Assembly: GCA_030267565.1 (NCBI GenBank)
Contig: BRXU01000038.1
Location: forward strand, 930,001-994,000
Source of the DNA: Pleodorina starrii
Taxonomy: Eukaryota > Chlorophyta > Chlorophyceae > Chlamydomonadales > Volvocaceae
DNA: 64,000 bases
Direction: 5' to 3'
This document shows positions 9,029-19,532 of the stretch, in pieces (the first letter of the stretch is position 1; every line of letters begins with the position of its first letter). A program made the translations under genes and the position numbers. The notes under the pieces were generated by a model. It was not told the origin of the DNA and ran no database searches. It was given only the letters and a program-made list of their open reading frames with translations.

Positions 9029-9128
9029 ATGAGTCTTGTAAACCTCCGGACGGGACAGGGACAGGAGTGGGCACCCTCCTTTCTCATCACACCCCGGGTA
9101 ATGGTCACTGACTGGTTTCGATCCCGGG
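9029..9128 (-). mobile_element. SINE middle part, minus strand
   Basis: Continuation of the SINE at 7671-7819 after the LINE insertion. It stops at GATCCCGGG, where satellite DNA (ATTCCGGGCCC) resumes. The same SINE/satellite junction occurs at 11408/11409, so both come from one 5'-truncated insertion later duplicated with the satellite. Confidence 0.85.
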
Positions 9129-11151
9129 AATTCCGGGCCCTTTGAAGGCCTCACGGGCCCTCAGAAGGCCTTCCGGGCCCTCTGATCACCTTCCAGGCCT
9201 TCCAAAGGCTTCCAGCCCACAGAAAGCCATCCGGGCTCCCCAAGTGCCTTCCGGTCCCTCCGACGGCATTCCGGGCCCTTTGAAGGGCTCACGGGCCCTC
9301 AGAACGGCTTCCTGGCCCCCGAGGGCCTGCCGGGCTTCTGAAGGCCTTATGGGCCCCCCCCCAAAGGCGTTCTGGGGCTCCCAAACGGCCTTCCGGGCCC
9401 TCTGATCACCTTCCAGGCCTTCCAAAGGCTTCCAGCCCACAGAAAGCCATCCGGGCTCCCCAAGTGCCTTCCAATCCCTCCGACGGCATTCCGGGCCCTT
9501 TGAAGGCCTCACGGGCCCTCAGAACGGCTTCCTGGCCCCCGAGGGCCTGCCGGGCTTCTGAAGGCCTTCCGGGCCCCCCGAAGGCGTTCTGGGGCTCCCA
9601 AACGGCCTTCCGGACCCTCTGATCGCCTTCCAGGCCTTCCAAAGGCTTCCAGCCCACAGAAAGCCATCCGGGCTCCCCAAGTGCCGTCCGGTCCCTCCGA
9701 CGGCATTCCGGGGCCCTTTGAAGGCCTCACGGGCCCTCAGAACGGCTTCCTGCCCCCCGAGGGCCTGCCGGCCTTCTGAAGGCCTTCCGGGCCCCCCCCA
9801 AAGGCGTTCTGGGGCTCCCAAACGGCCTTCCGGGCCCTCTGATCACCTTCCAGGCCTTCCAAAGGCTTCCAGCCCACAGAAAGCCATCCGGGCTCCCCAA
9901 GTGCCGTCCGGTCCCTCCGACGGCATTCCGGGCCCTTTAAAGGCCTCACGGGCCCTCAGAACGGCTTCCTGCCCCCCGAGGGCCTTCCGGGCTTCTGAAG
10001 GCCTTCCGGGCCCGCCACGTAACGACGTCAGGCCCAAGGGGCCGCTCGTCCATTTGTAATACTCAATTACGACAAGGGCCTTATGGCACTTGCCCTCCAA
10101 AGGCGTTCTGGGGCTCCCAAACAGCCTTCCGGGCCCTCTGATTGCCTTCCAGGCCTTCCGAAGGCTTCCAGCCCACAGAAAGTCATCCGGGCTCCCCAAG
10201 TGCCTTCCGGTCCCTCCGACGGCATTCCGGGCCCTTTAAGGCCTCACGGGCCCTCAGAAGGCCTTCCGGGCCCTCTGATCACCTTTCAGGCCTTCCAAAG
10301 GCTTCCAGCCCACAGAAAGCCTTCCGGGATCCCCAAGTGCCTTCCGGTCCCTCCGACGGCATTCCGGGCCCTTTGAAGGCCTCACGGGCCCTCAGAACGG
10401 CTTCCTGCCCCCCGAGGGCCTGCCGGCCTTCTGAAGGCCTTCCGGGCCTTCTGAAGGCGTTCTGGGGCTCCCAAACGGCCTTCCGGGCCCTCTGATCACC
10501 TTCCAAAGGCTTCCGGCCCACAGAAAGCCATCCGGGCTCCCCAAGTGCCTTCCGGTCCCTCCAACGGCATTCCGGGCCCTTTGAAGGTCTCACGGGCCCT
10601 CAGAACGGCTTTCTACCCCCCGAGGGCCTGCCGGGCTTCTGAAGGCCTTCCGGATCCTCCAAAGGAGTTCTGGGGCTCCCAAACGGCCTTCCGGGCCCTC
10701 TGATCGCCTTCCAGGCCTTCCAAAGGCTTCCAGCCCACAGAAAGCCATCCGGGCTCCCCAAGTGCCTTCCGGTCCCTCCGAGGGCATTCCGGGCCCTTTG
10801 ATTGCCTCACGGGCCCTCAGAACGGCTTCCTGGCCCCCGAGGGCCTGCCGGGCTTCTGAAGGCCTTCCGGGCCCCCCGAAGGCGTTCTGGGGCTCCCAAA
10901 CGGCCTTCCGGACCCTCTGATCACCTTCCAGGCCTTCCAAAGGCTTCCAGCCCACAGAAAGCCATCCGGGCTCCCCAAGTGCCTTCCGGTACCTCCGACG
11001 GCATTCCGGGCCCTTTGAAGGCCTCACGGGCCCTCAGAAGGCCTTCCGGGCCCTCTGATCACCTTCCAGGCCTTCCAAAGGCTTCCAGCCCACAGAAAGC
11101 CATCCGGGCTCCCCAAGTGCCTTCCGGTCCCTCCGACGGCATTCCGGGCCC
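9129..11151 (-). repeat. 217-bp satellite array with a foreign 76-bp island
   Basis: About nine monomers, some shortened. The first ~600 bp duplicates the start of the array at 11409 (offset 2279 bp). Monomer variants include the 'GGATCCTCCAAAGGAG' type near 10652. The array is interrupted by an AT-richer unique island at 10017-10092. Confidence 0.9.
10017..10092. other. 76-bp non-satellite island
   Basis: Non-satellite sequence containing ACGTAACGACGT and TAATACTCAATTACG, sitting cleanly between two satellite half-units. It has no poly(A), no visible target duplication and no second copy in this window. Confidence 0.6.
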
Positions 11152-11408
11152 TTTTTTTTTGAATTCCGGAGGAACCCGGACTCGGGACATGGGACACACA
11201 TATGTTGTCTGGCGGCTCCACTGATGCTGCCACTTCTGCTGAGTAGCTAGCGTTCCAGGCTTCTGGGCGTCTCCAAGGGCCAGATGGAAGGGGCTGATGA
11301 CTGTATGATGAGTCTTGTAAACCTCCGGACGGGACAGGGACAGGAGTGGGCACCCTTCTTTCTCATCACACCCCGGGTAATGGTCACTGACTGGTTTCGA
11401 TCCCGGGA
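11152..11408 (-). mobile_element. 5'-truncated SINE in satellite, 11-14 bp TSD
   Basis: Poly(T) 11152-11160, then the SINE from its 3' end to GATCCCGGG, lacking the tRNA-like head. The satellite sequence ATTCCGGGCCC is repeated on both sides (left from 11141, right from 11409; up to 14 bp counting the T residues), a target-site duplication. This proves integration by retrotransposition into an existing satellite unit. Confidence 0.9.
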
Positions 11409-14400
11409 ATTCCGGGCCCTTTGAAGGCCTCACGGGCCCTCAGAAGGCCTTCCGGGCCCTCTGATCACCTTCCAGGCCTTCCAAAGGCTTCCAGCCCACA
11501 GAAAGCCATCCGGGCTCCCCAAGTGCCTTCCGGTCCCTCCGACGGCATTCCGGGCCCTTTGAAGGGCTCACGGGCCCTCAGAACGGCTTCCTGGCCCCCG
11601 AGGGCCTGCCGGGCTTCTGAAGGCCTTATGGGCCCCCCCCCAAAGGCGTTCTGGGGCTCCCAAACGGCCTTCCGGGCCCTCTGATCACCTTCCAGGCCTT
11701 CCAAAGGCTTCCAGCCCACAGAAAGCCATCCGGGCTCCCCAAGTGCCTTCCAATCCCTCCGACGGCATTCCGGGCCCTTTGAAGGCCTCACGGGCCCTCA
11801 GAACGGCTTCCTGGCCCCCGAGGGCCTGCCGGGCTTCTGAAGGCCTTCCGGGCCCCCCGAAGGCGTTCTGGGGCTCCCAAACGGCCTTCCGGACCCTCTG
11901 ATCGCCTTCCAGGCCTTCCAAAGGCTTCCAGCCCACAGAAAGCCATCCGGGCTCCCCAAGTGCCTTCCGGTCCCTCTGATGGCATTCCGGGCCCTTTGAA
12001 GGCCTCACGGGCCCTCAGAACGGCTTCCTGCCCCCCGAGGGCCTGCCGGGCTTCTGAAGGCCTTCTGGGCCCCCCCCAAAGGCGTTCTGGGGCTCCCAAA
12101 CGGCCTTCCGGGCCCTCTGATCGCCTTCCAGGACTTCCAAAGGCTTCCGGCCCACAGAAAGCCATCCGGGCTCCCCAAGTGCCGTCCGGTCCCTCCGACG
12201 GCATTCCGGGCCCTTTGAAGGCCTCACGGGCCCTCAGAACGGCTTTCTGCCCCCCGAGGGCCTGCCGGGCTTCTGAAGGCCTTCCGGGCCCCCCCCAGAG
12301 GCGTTCTGGGGCTCCCAAACGGCCTTCCGGGCCCTCTGATCGCCTTCCAAAGGCTTCCAGCCCACAGAAAGCCATCCGGGCTCCCCAAGTGCCTTCCGGT
12401 CCCTCCGACGGCATTCCGGGCCCTTTGAAGGCCTCACGGGCCCTCAGAACGGCTTCCTGCCCCCCGAGGGCCTGCCGGCCTTCTGAAGGCCTTCCGGGCC
12501 CTCCAAAGGCGTTCTGGGGCTCCCAAACGGCCTTCCGGGCCCTCTGATCACCTTCCAGGCCTTCCAAAGGCTTCCAGCCCACAGAAAGCCTTCCGGGATC
12601 CCCATGTGCCTTCCGGTCCCTCCAATGGCATTCCGGGCCCTTTGAAGGGCTCACGGGCCCTCAGAACGGCTTCCTGGCCCCCGAGGGCCTGCCGGGCTTC
12701 TGAAGGCCTTCCGGGCCTTCCGAAGGCGTTCTGGGGCTCCCAAACGGCCTTCCGGGCCCTCTGATCGCCTTCCAAAGGCTTCCAGCCCACAGAAAGCCAT
12801 CCGGGCTCCCCAAGTGCCTTCCGGTCCCTCCGACGGCATTCCGGGCCCTTTGAAGGCCTCACGGGCCCTCAGAACGGCTTCCTGCCCCCCGAGGGCCTGC
12901 CGGCCTTCTGAAGGCCTTCCGGGCCCTCCAAAGGCGTTCTGGGGCTCCCTAACGGCCTTCCGGGCCCTCTGATCGCCTTCCAAAGGCTTCCAGCCCACAG
13001 AAAGCCATCCGGGCTCCCCAAGTGCCCTCCGGTCCCTCCGACGGCATTCCGGGCCCTTTAAGGCCTCACGGGCCCTCAGAAGGCCTTCCGGGCCCTCTGA
13101 TCACCTTCCAGGCCTTCCAAAGGCTTCCAGCCCACAGAAAGCCTTCCGGGATCCCCATGTGCCTTCCGGTCCCTCCAATGGCATTCCGGGCCCTTTGAAG
13201 GGCTCACGGGCCCTCAGAACGGCTTCCTGGCCCCCGAGGGCCTGCCGGGCTTCTGAAGGCCTTCCGGATCCTCCAAAGGAGTTCTGGGGCTCCCAAACGG
13301 CCTTCCGGGCCCTCTGATCGCCTTCCAGGCCTTCCAAAGGCTTCCAGCCCACAGAAAGCCATCCGGGCTCCCCAAGTGCCTTCCGGTCCCTCCGACGGCA
13401 TTCCGGGCCCTTTGATTGCCTCACGGGCCCTCAGAACGGCTTCCTGGCCCCCGAGGGCCTGCCGGGCTTCTGAAGGCCTTCCGGGCCCCCCGAAGGCGTT
13501 CTGGGGCTCCCAAACGGCCTTCCGGACCCTCTGATCGCCTTCCAGGCCTTCCAAAGGCTTCCAGCCCACAGAAAGCCATCCGGGCTCCCCAAGTGCCTTC
13601 CGGTCCCTCTGACGGCATTCCGGGCCCTTTGAAGGCCTCACGGGCCCTCAGAACGGCTTCCTGCCCCCCGAGGGCCTGCCGGGCTTCTGAAGGCCTTCTG
13701 GGCCCCCCCCCAAAGGCGTTCTGGGGCTCCCAAACGGCCTTCCGGGCCCTCTGATCGCCTTCCAGGCCTTCCAAAGGCTTCCGGCCCACAGAAAGCCATC
13801 CGGGCTCCCCAAGTGCCGTCCGGTCCCTCCGACGGCATTCCGGGCCCTTTGAAGGCCTCACGGGCCCTCAGAACGGCTTTCTGCCCCCCGAGGGCCTGCC
13901 GGGCTTCTGAAGGCCTTCCGGGCCCCCCCCAGAGGCGTTCTGGGGCTCCCAAACGGCCTTCCGGGCCCTCGGATCGCCTTCCAAAGGCTTCCAGCCCACA
14001 GAAAGCCATCCGGGCTCCCCAAGTGCCTTCCGGTCCCTCCGACGGCATTCCGGGCCCTTTGAAGGCCTCACGGGCCCTCAGAACGGCTTCCTGCCCCCCG
14101 AGGGCCTGCCGGCCTTCTGAAGGCCTTCCGGGCCCTCCAAAGGCGTTCTGGGGCTCCCTAACGGCCTTCCGGGCCCTCTGATCACCTTCCAGGCCTTCCA
14201 AAGGCTTCCAGCCCACAGAAAGCCTTCCGGGATCCCCATGTGCCTTCCGGTCCCTCCAATGGCATTCCGGGCCCTTTGAAGGGCTCACGGGCCCTCAGAA
14301 CGGCTTCCTGGCCCCCGAGGGCCTGCCGGGCTTCTGAAGGCCTTCCGGGCCTTCCGAAGGCGTTCTGGGGCTCCCAAACGGCCTTCCGGGCCCTCTGATC

Positions 14401-15173
14401 GCCTTCCAAAGGCTTCCAGCCCACAGAAAGCCATCCGGGCTCCCCAAGTGCCTTCCGGTCCCTCCGACGGCATTCCGGGCCCTTTGAAGGCCTCACGGGC
14501 CCTCAGAACGGCTTCCTGCCCCCCGAGGGCCTGCCGGCCTTCTGAAGGCCTTCCGGGCCCTCCAAAGGCGTTCTGGGGCTCCCTAACGGCCTTCCGGGCC
14601 CTCTGATCGCCTTCCAAAGGCTTCCAGCCCACAGAAAGCCATCCGGGCTCCCCAAGTGCCTTCCGGTCCCTCCGACGGCATTCCGGGCCCTTTAAGGCCT
14701 CACGGGCCCTCAGAAGGCCTTCCGGGCCCTCTGATCACCTTCCAGGCCTTCCAAAGGCTTCCAGCCCACAGAAAGCCTTCCGGGATCCCCATGTGCCTTC
14801 CGGTCCCTCCAATGGCATTCCGGGCCCTTTGAAGGGCTCACGGGCCCTCAGAACGGCTTCCTGGCCCCCGAGGGCCTGCCGGGCTTCTGAAGGCCTTCCG
14901 GGCCTTCCGAAGGCGTTCTGGGGCTCGCAAACAGCCTTCCGGGCCCTCTGATCGCCTTCCAAAGGCTTCCAGCCCACAGAAAGCCATCCGGGCTCCCCAA
15001 GTGCCTTCCGGTCCCTCCGACGGCATTCCGGGCCCTTTGAAGGCCTCATGGGCCCTCAGAACGGCTTCCTGCCCCCCGAGGGCCTGCCGGCCTTCTGAAG
15101 GCCTTCCGGGCCCTCCAAAGGCGTTCTGGGGCTCCCAAACGGCCTTCCGGGCCCTCTGATCGCCTTCCAGGCC
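11409..15173 (-). repeat. 217-bp satellite array with 1.63-kb higher-order repeat
   Basis: About 17 monomers. Blocks of different monomers recur at an offset of about 1634 bp (for example 12015 to 13649, 12548 to 14182, 12651 to 14285), and a 553-bp offset also recurs (12548 to 13101, 14182 to 14735). Shortened monomers lacking CAGGCCTT alternate with full ones. The array ends at a LINE poly(T). Confidence 0.9.
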
Positions 15174-15393
15174 TTTTTTTTCCTGCGAGGGACGTTACAA
15201 GGACTGGCAAAGCGAAGCCCAACGGGCAAGCCGAGCAAGACCGGCAAGCCACAACAACCTGGCAAGAAGCCCAAGAAACCACTGCAAGGAGCCGAGGAGA
15301 GAGAAAAAGCCAAGCAACGCCTAAACTCGCAGACAGGACAGGGACAGGAACGGGGGCAGCAAGAGGCCAGGAGCCACTGCTGCACGGGCGGCA
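15174..15393 (-). mobile_element. LINE 3' end, minus strand
   Basis: Poly(T) 15174-15181 followed by CCTGCGAGGGACG and about 210 bp of the terminal 3' UTR. It ends abruptly at GGGCGGCA and joins LINE ORF sequence in the opposite orientation, with about 5 bp of unassigned filler. Confidence 0.85.
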
Positions 15394-15398
15394 TGGGC

Positions 15399-16522
15399 GG
15401 CCGGATGGGACCACTGGGTGGGGCTGGGTGTATGGCACGGTGGAACCGCCCCCCAGCCTGCCTACGTTCATTGCCAGCCTGGTGCAGTCCTACCGCTCCT
15501 CGCTCCCGACCCGGCTGGCCTACCCAGAGACCACGGACGCGCGTGCCATCCTGCATGAGCCCCTGTTCTTCAATGCAGCCCTGCGTGACCCCGCCACCGA
15601 CCAGCCCTTCACCCCGCCGGCTGGGACCGCCCACCTGGGACCCCGCACCCTGGCCGAGCTCCGTGCAGCGTCGCCCATGACCCAGCACGAACCCCTCATG
15701 CAGGCGGTCCTTGGGGCCATCCCAGCTGACTGGCGGAGACTGCTGCCAGCCGACCCCCTGGACCCCGAACTGCCGCCGGCGCCCGACTGGCTCCTGTCGC
15801 CCGATGGCAGCCGGGTAAGCAGCCCTACGGGAGTCTTGTGGGCCGTCCTGCCCAACGGCCGCTTGGTGCCCCCAGACAGCGAGCAGGCCGGAGCAGCAGG
15901 GGACGCCGACTGGCCTGCAGCCTGCGTGCTGCCGGGCCGCAAGCCGCGCCGACACTGGACCTTGGAGGACCATCAGCGATACAGCAAGGCGCCCCCGGCC
16001 CAACGCGCCTCCTCATGGCCAGTGGAATACCAGCTGCTGGGGCTTTGGGACTCGGTCCAGTGCTACCCCCTCAGCCACGGCCACGGCACGCTGCCCCTCA
16101 TCCACTACACAGTGAGTGAGGTGCGCCACCGCCTCACCGCCCGCGGTCACAGCTGGGGCCGGGACCAGGACACGGAGCCCCTCATGCCCGCGGCGTGGCC
16201 CGAGCAGCCGCACAGCCAGCTACAGCAACAGGAGGCCCGCTGGCACCAACACTGGCTGGCTCAGCAAGCGCCCAGCCGCAGCCGGTGGTTTGCCATGAAC
16301 CCCACGCCCAGCCCCGGCTGGATGCGGCCCCGCTCCTCCCCCCCATCACTGCCCTCGGCCGCTGCAAGCCCGGTCAGCCAGCCTAGCAGCCGCCATGCGG
16401 CACCGCACCAGCAGGACCCCGGTGCTGCCGCCGGACCGTCGGCGCCCGCCGGGCCGGCCCCGGAGGCAGACCCGGCAGCTGATGGCCCGGCTGGCATGTC
16501 TCCCCTCGACCGCCGGCGGGCC
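15399..16522 (+). pseudogene. LINE ORF2 internal fragment, sense strand
   Basis: About 375 codons, open throughout, running from RPDGTTGWGWVYG to DRRRA, just before the zinc-binding domain. The span covers the poorly characterised region downstream of the reverse transcriptase thumb: PTFIASLVQSYRSSL, LGPRTLAELRAASP, HWTLEDHQRY and GLWDSVQCYPLSHG. It keeps the 10-residue segment lost in the copy at 6258-7250. Both ends are junctions to LINE 3' UTR in the opposite orientation (15393 and 16523). The long frame that continues past 16522 is an artefact of stop-poor antisense UTR. It encodes no catalytic motif and is a fragment. Confidence 0.85.
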
Positions 16523-17672
16523 TTTTTTTTTTCTGCGAGGGACGTTACAAGGACTGGGAAAGCGAAGCCCAACGGGCAAGCCGAGCAAGACCGGCAAGCC
16601 ACAACAACCTGGCAAGAAGCCCAAGAAACCACTGCAAGGAGCCGAGGAGAGAGAAAAAGCCAAGCAACACCTAAACTCGCAGACAGGACAGGGACATGGA
16701 CGGGGGCAGCAAGAGGCCAGGAGCCACTGCTTTTTTTTTTGCTGCACGGGCGGCACACACGGCCACCCCTTCCTCCAAGACACCGAGGAGGGAACCGAAA
16801 CCAACACCAGGGCCCAACACCAGGGCCAAACCCCAGGGCCCAACACCAGGGCCAACACCACGGCCCAACACCAGGGCCAATCCCACAGCCCAACACCAGG
16901 GCCCAACACCAGGGCCCAAAACCAGAGCCAACACCACGGCCCAACACCAGGGCCCAACACCAGGGCCCAAAAACCAGAACCAACACCACGGCCCAACACC
17001 AGGGCAAAAACCACGGCCCAACACCCGGGCCAGCACCACTGACCAACAACAGGGCCCGTCACCGAGGACAAACCCCAGGGCCGGGCAAAGGCCCCAACAG
17101 CGACCACAGCGACAACACAACCACAACCTGCACAACCTCAACAGCCAAGGGGCGAACCCTACACCCAGGGCGACAGCAACAGGAACGGCAAACAAACCGG
17201 GCAACCGCCACAGAGAACAGACAAGCCCCTCCCGCCGGGGAGCACCAGAGGAAACAGGAGAACCACAGCACGCCCAAAGAGAACCCCGCACCACCTAGAC
17301 CGCCTCCTAGAGCTACAAAAGCCGCAGGGACGGCGCCACACGAAGCGCACCAGAGACAAACAACAACCGACCCCACCCTGGGGGCGTCCCCGCAAGGCAG
17401 CAGGCCCCAAGACACACCTCCCTCCCAAGACACCCCAAACCGCAGGAACCGCACTCCCGCGGCCCCCCGGCTCCCAAGAACCCCCACGGGCGCAGCAGGG
17501 GCAGCACCGCCTGGCTGGAAGCCAGGGCACAAGCACGCCGGCGACAAGACTCCCGCAGACCCCACCCTGGGGGCGTTCCCTCCAGACAGCGACCCCCGAA
17601 CCGCACCTGCCTCCCACAGCAGCCTGCACCGCACCAACCCTGCACCGAAGCCCCCCCGTCCCTCCCCAGTCC
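16523..17672 (-). mobile_element. LINE 3' UTR, minus strand, with internal T10
   Basis: Poly(T) 16523-16532, CTGCGAGGGACG, then the reversed 3' UTR including the minisatellite and G-rich part. At 16731-16740 ten T residues interrupt GCCACTGC/TGCACGGGC, which is continuous in all other copies; two bases (GC) are repeated after the tract. It ends in CCCCAGTCC next to a SINE head. Confidence 0.87.
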
Positions 17673-17728
17673 GAACCCGGGTCACCCGGGCCGAAAGCAG
17701 TGCCTTAACTTTCGGTGTAGAACTTACC
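17673..17728 (-). mobile_element. SINE tRNA-like head only, minus strand
   Basis: Fifty-six bases matching the reverse complement of the SINE 5' end, from GAACCCGGGTCACCCGGG to GTAGAACTTACC. No body or tail is present. It bridges two LINE pieces of opposite orientation. Confidence 0.8.
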
Positions 17729-18109
17729 TGGGAACCCACGAGCCGGTGGTGGGGCCCAACGCCGCAACTGGTGCGAGTTTCCCGACTCCCGGTGAGGAAC
17801 CCCCACGCCACCTGGGCATCCCTCTCACTCTGGACCCGGCGGAGGCCGCGTGGCTCTGCTACACCAGCAGAATTCAGCGGGTCCAGCGTCTCGGCCATGT
17901 GTGGCGGTGACACGGCCTCAGCCTCGTGGGCAGGGTGCATGTGGCCAAACAGGTGCTGGGAAACACCCTGGCATACCACCTCTCCATCATCCGCCCCACC
18001 CCACCCCAGCTGGCGGCACTCCCCAAGCATATCGACGGCTTTGTGGCCTGGTCGCTCCTGGAGGAAGACGCGTCCCTGGTGTGCCACGGACGGGTCCTGC
18101 TGAAGCCTG
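17729..18109 (+). pseudogene. LINE reverse transcriptase C-terminal fragment
   Basis: Sense-strand piece matching the thumb/connection part of the reverse transcriptase: THEPVVGPNAATG-like start, HLGIPLTLDP, IQRVQRLGHVWRR, then VHVAKQVLGNTLAYH and HIDGFVAWSLL. An in-frame TGA lies at 17908-17910, where the copy at 19533-23523 has CGA (Arg), a C-to-T change at a CpG. The catalytic palm motifs are upstream and absent. The fragment is cut by the SINE at 18110, and the frame resumes at 18519. Confidence 0.85.
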
Positions 18110-18518
18110 GTAAGTTCTACACCGAAAGTTAAGGCACTGCTTTCGGCCCGGGTGACCCGGGTTCAAGTCCCACCAAGGACATTTGGAACTTACCTGCACC
18201 CCACAGAAGCAGGCAATGGTTCGTTGGCTGGCAACAGGGAAACCCTGCAATTCCCCCCGGGATCCCGGGATCGAAACCAGTCAGTGACCGTTACCCGGGG
18301 TGTGATGAGAAAGGAGGGTGCCCACCCCTGTCCCTGTCCCGTCCGGAGGTTTACAAGACTCATCATACAGTCATCAGCACCGTCCAGCTGGCCCGTGGAG
18401 TCGCTCAGAAGCCTGGCACACTAGCTACTCAGCAGAAGTGGCAGCATCAGTGGAGCCGCCAGACAACATGTGTGTCCCATGTCCCGAGTCGGGGTTCCTC
18501 CGGAATTAAAAAAAAAAA
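18110..18518 (+). mobile_element. Full-length SINE inserted in LINE ORF, 8-9 bp TSD
   Basis: About 409 bp, from GTAAGTTCTACACCG to GGAATT plus 11 A. The target sequence GAAGCCTG(G) stands on both sides (18102-18110 and 18519-18527). The uninterrupted site exists in the LINE copy on the minus strand near 21610-21630 (sense CTGCTGAAGCCTGGCCCGG), so the insertion is proven within this window. The head has a 9-bp terminal stem GGTAAGTTC/GAACTTACC, a CCGAAAG/CTTTCGG stem and a B-box-like GGTTCAAGTCC, and is probably transcribed by RNA polymerase III. It encodes no protein. Confidence 0.93.
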
Positions 18519-19036
18519 GAAGCCTGGCCCGGAGATCGCCTGCCAGGATCACGACTGTGGCGGTGTCGGTCATCTCGACCTCGACGCCTTCATGGTCGCC
18601 CTGCATGCGAAGCCCCTCGCCCAGCTCGCTCAGCCCGGCCAGCAGCCATGGAAGCAGATCATGCGGGGTCTGCTCGACGAGTACAGGCCGGATGGAACCA
18701 CTGGGTGGGGCTGGGTGTATGGCACGGCGGACCCGCCCCCCAGCCTGCCTACGTTCATTGCCAGCCTGGTGCAGTCCTACCGCTCCTCGCTCCCGACCCG
18801 GTTGGCCTACCCAGAGACCACGGACGCGCGTGCCATCCTGCATGAGCCCCTGTTCTTCAATGCAGCCCTGCGTGACCCAGCCACCGATCAGCCCTTCACA
18901 CCTCCGGCTGGGACCGCCCACCTGGGACCCCGCACCCTGGCCGAGCTCCGTGCAGCGTCGCCCATGACCCAGCACGAACCCCTCATGCAGGCGGTCCTTG
19001 GGGCCATCCCAGCCGACTGGCGGAGACTGCTGCCAG
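18519..19036 (+). pseudogene. LINE ORF2 fragment continuing after the SINE
   Basis: Sense-strand continuation of 17729-18109: KPGPEIACQDHDCGG, GHLDLDAFMVALHAK, QIMRGLLDEYRPDG, through QAVLGAIPADWRRLLPA. It ends at a junction where the LINE flips orientation; GCTGCCAGCC (19028-19037) belongs to both sides. No stop falls in the LINE frame here, but the ORF is split by the SINE and truncated, so it is non-functional. Confidence 0.85.
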
Positions 19037-19229
19037 CCACCCGCTGCACGGAGCAGAGGATGCCTTCATGCGCCCAGGAGGCTTCGAAGGCATCCAGCCG
19101 GCCGGGCTTCAGCTGCGCAGTGATGTGGCCCCGGGGCAGCCCCGCCAGAGTGTCCTCGGAGAGCGCCGCCATGCTGAAATGTGCCCTCATGAGACGCTGC
19201 AGCTCCCTAATGACGCAGCCCACCACCTC
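19037..19229 (-). pseudogene. LINE ORF2 C-terminal fragment, minus strand
   Basis: About 193 bp from the C-terminal part (IRELQRLMRAHFSMAALSEDTLAGLPRGHITAQLKPG), inverted relative to the preceding fragment. It joins LINE 3' UTR at 19230 out of the normal order, so it is not contiguous with the larger copy that follows. Confidence 0.8.
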
Positions 19230-19532
19230 CAGGCCGCAGGGGCAGCACCGCCGGGTCAGAGACCAAGGCACGAGAGCGCCTGCGACAAAACACCCACAGA
19301 CCCCACACAGGGGGCGACCCCTCAAGACAGCAGCCCCCGAACCGCACCTGCCTCCCACGGCAGCCTGCACCACACCACCCCTGCTCCTAAGCTCCCCCGA
19401 CCCCCAAGACCCCCTCCGGCCCCACCCACAGCAAGCCCCGCACCGCACCCCCCTCCCTAGGCAACCCGCACCGCACTCCCCTCGCACCCTAAGGACCTCA
19501 GACACCGAGATCCCCCACTCCCAACACCCCGC

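Noticed and set aside
4042..15173. CRISPR array
   Set aside because: Repeats are 217 bp, contiguous and without unique spacers, in a eukaryotic transposon context.
15428..18103. An 891-codon plus-strand frame
   Set aside because: Only its first part (to 16522) is LINE coding sequence. The rest reads antisense through a LINE 3' UTR and a SINE fragment.
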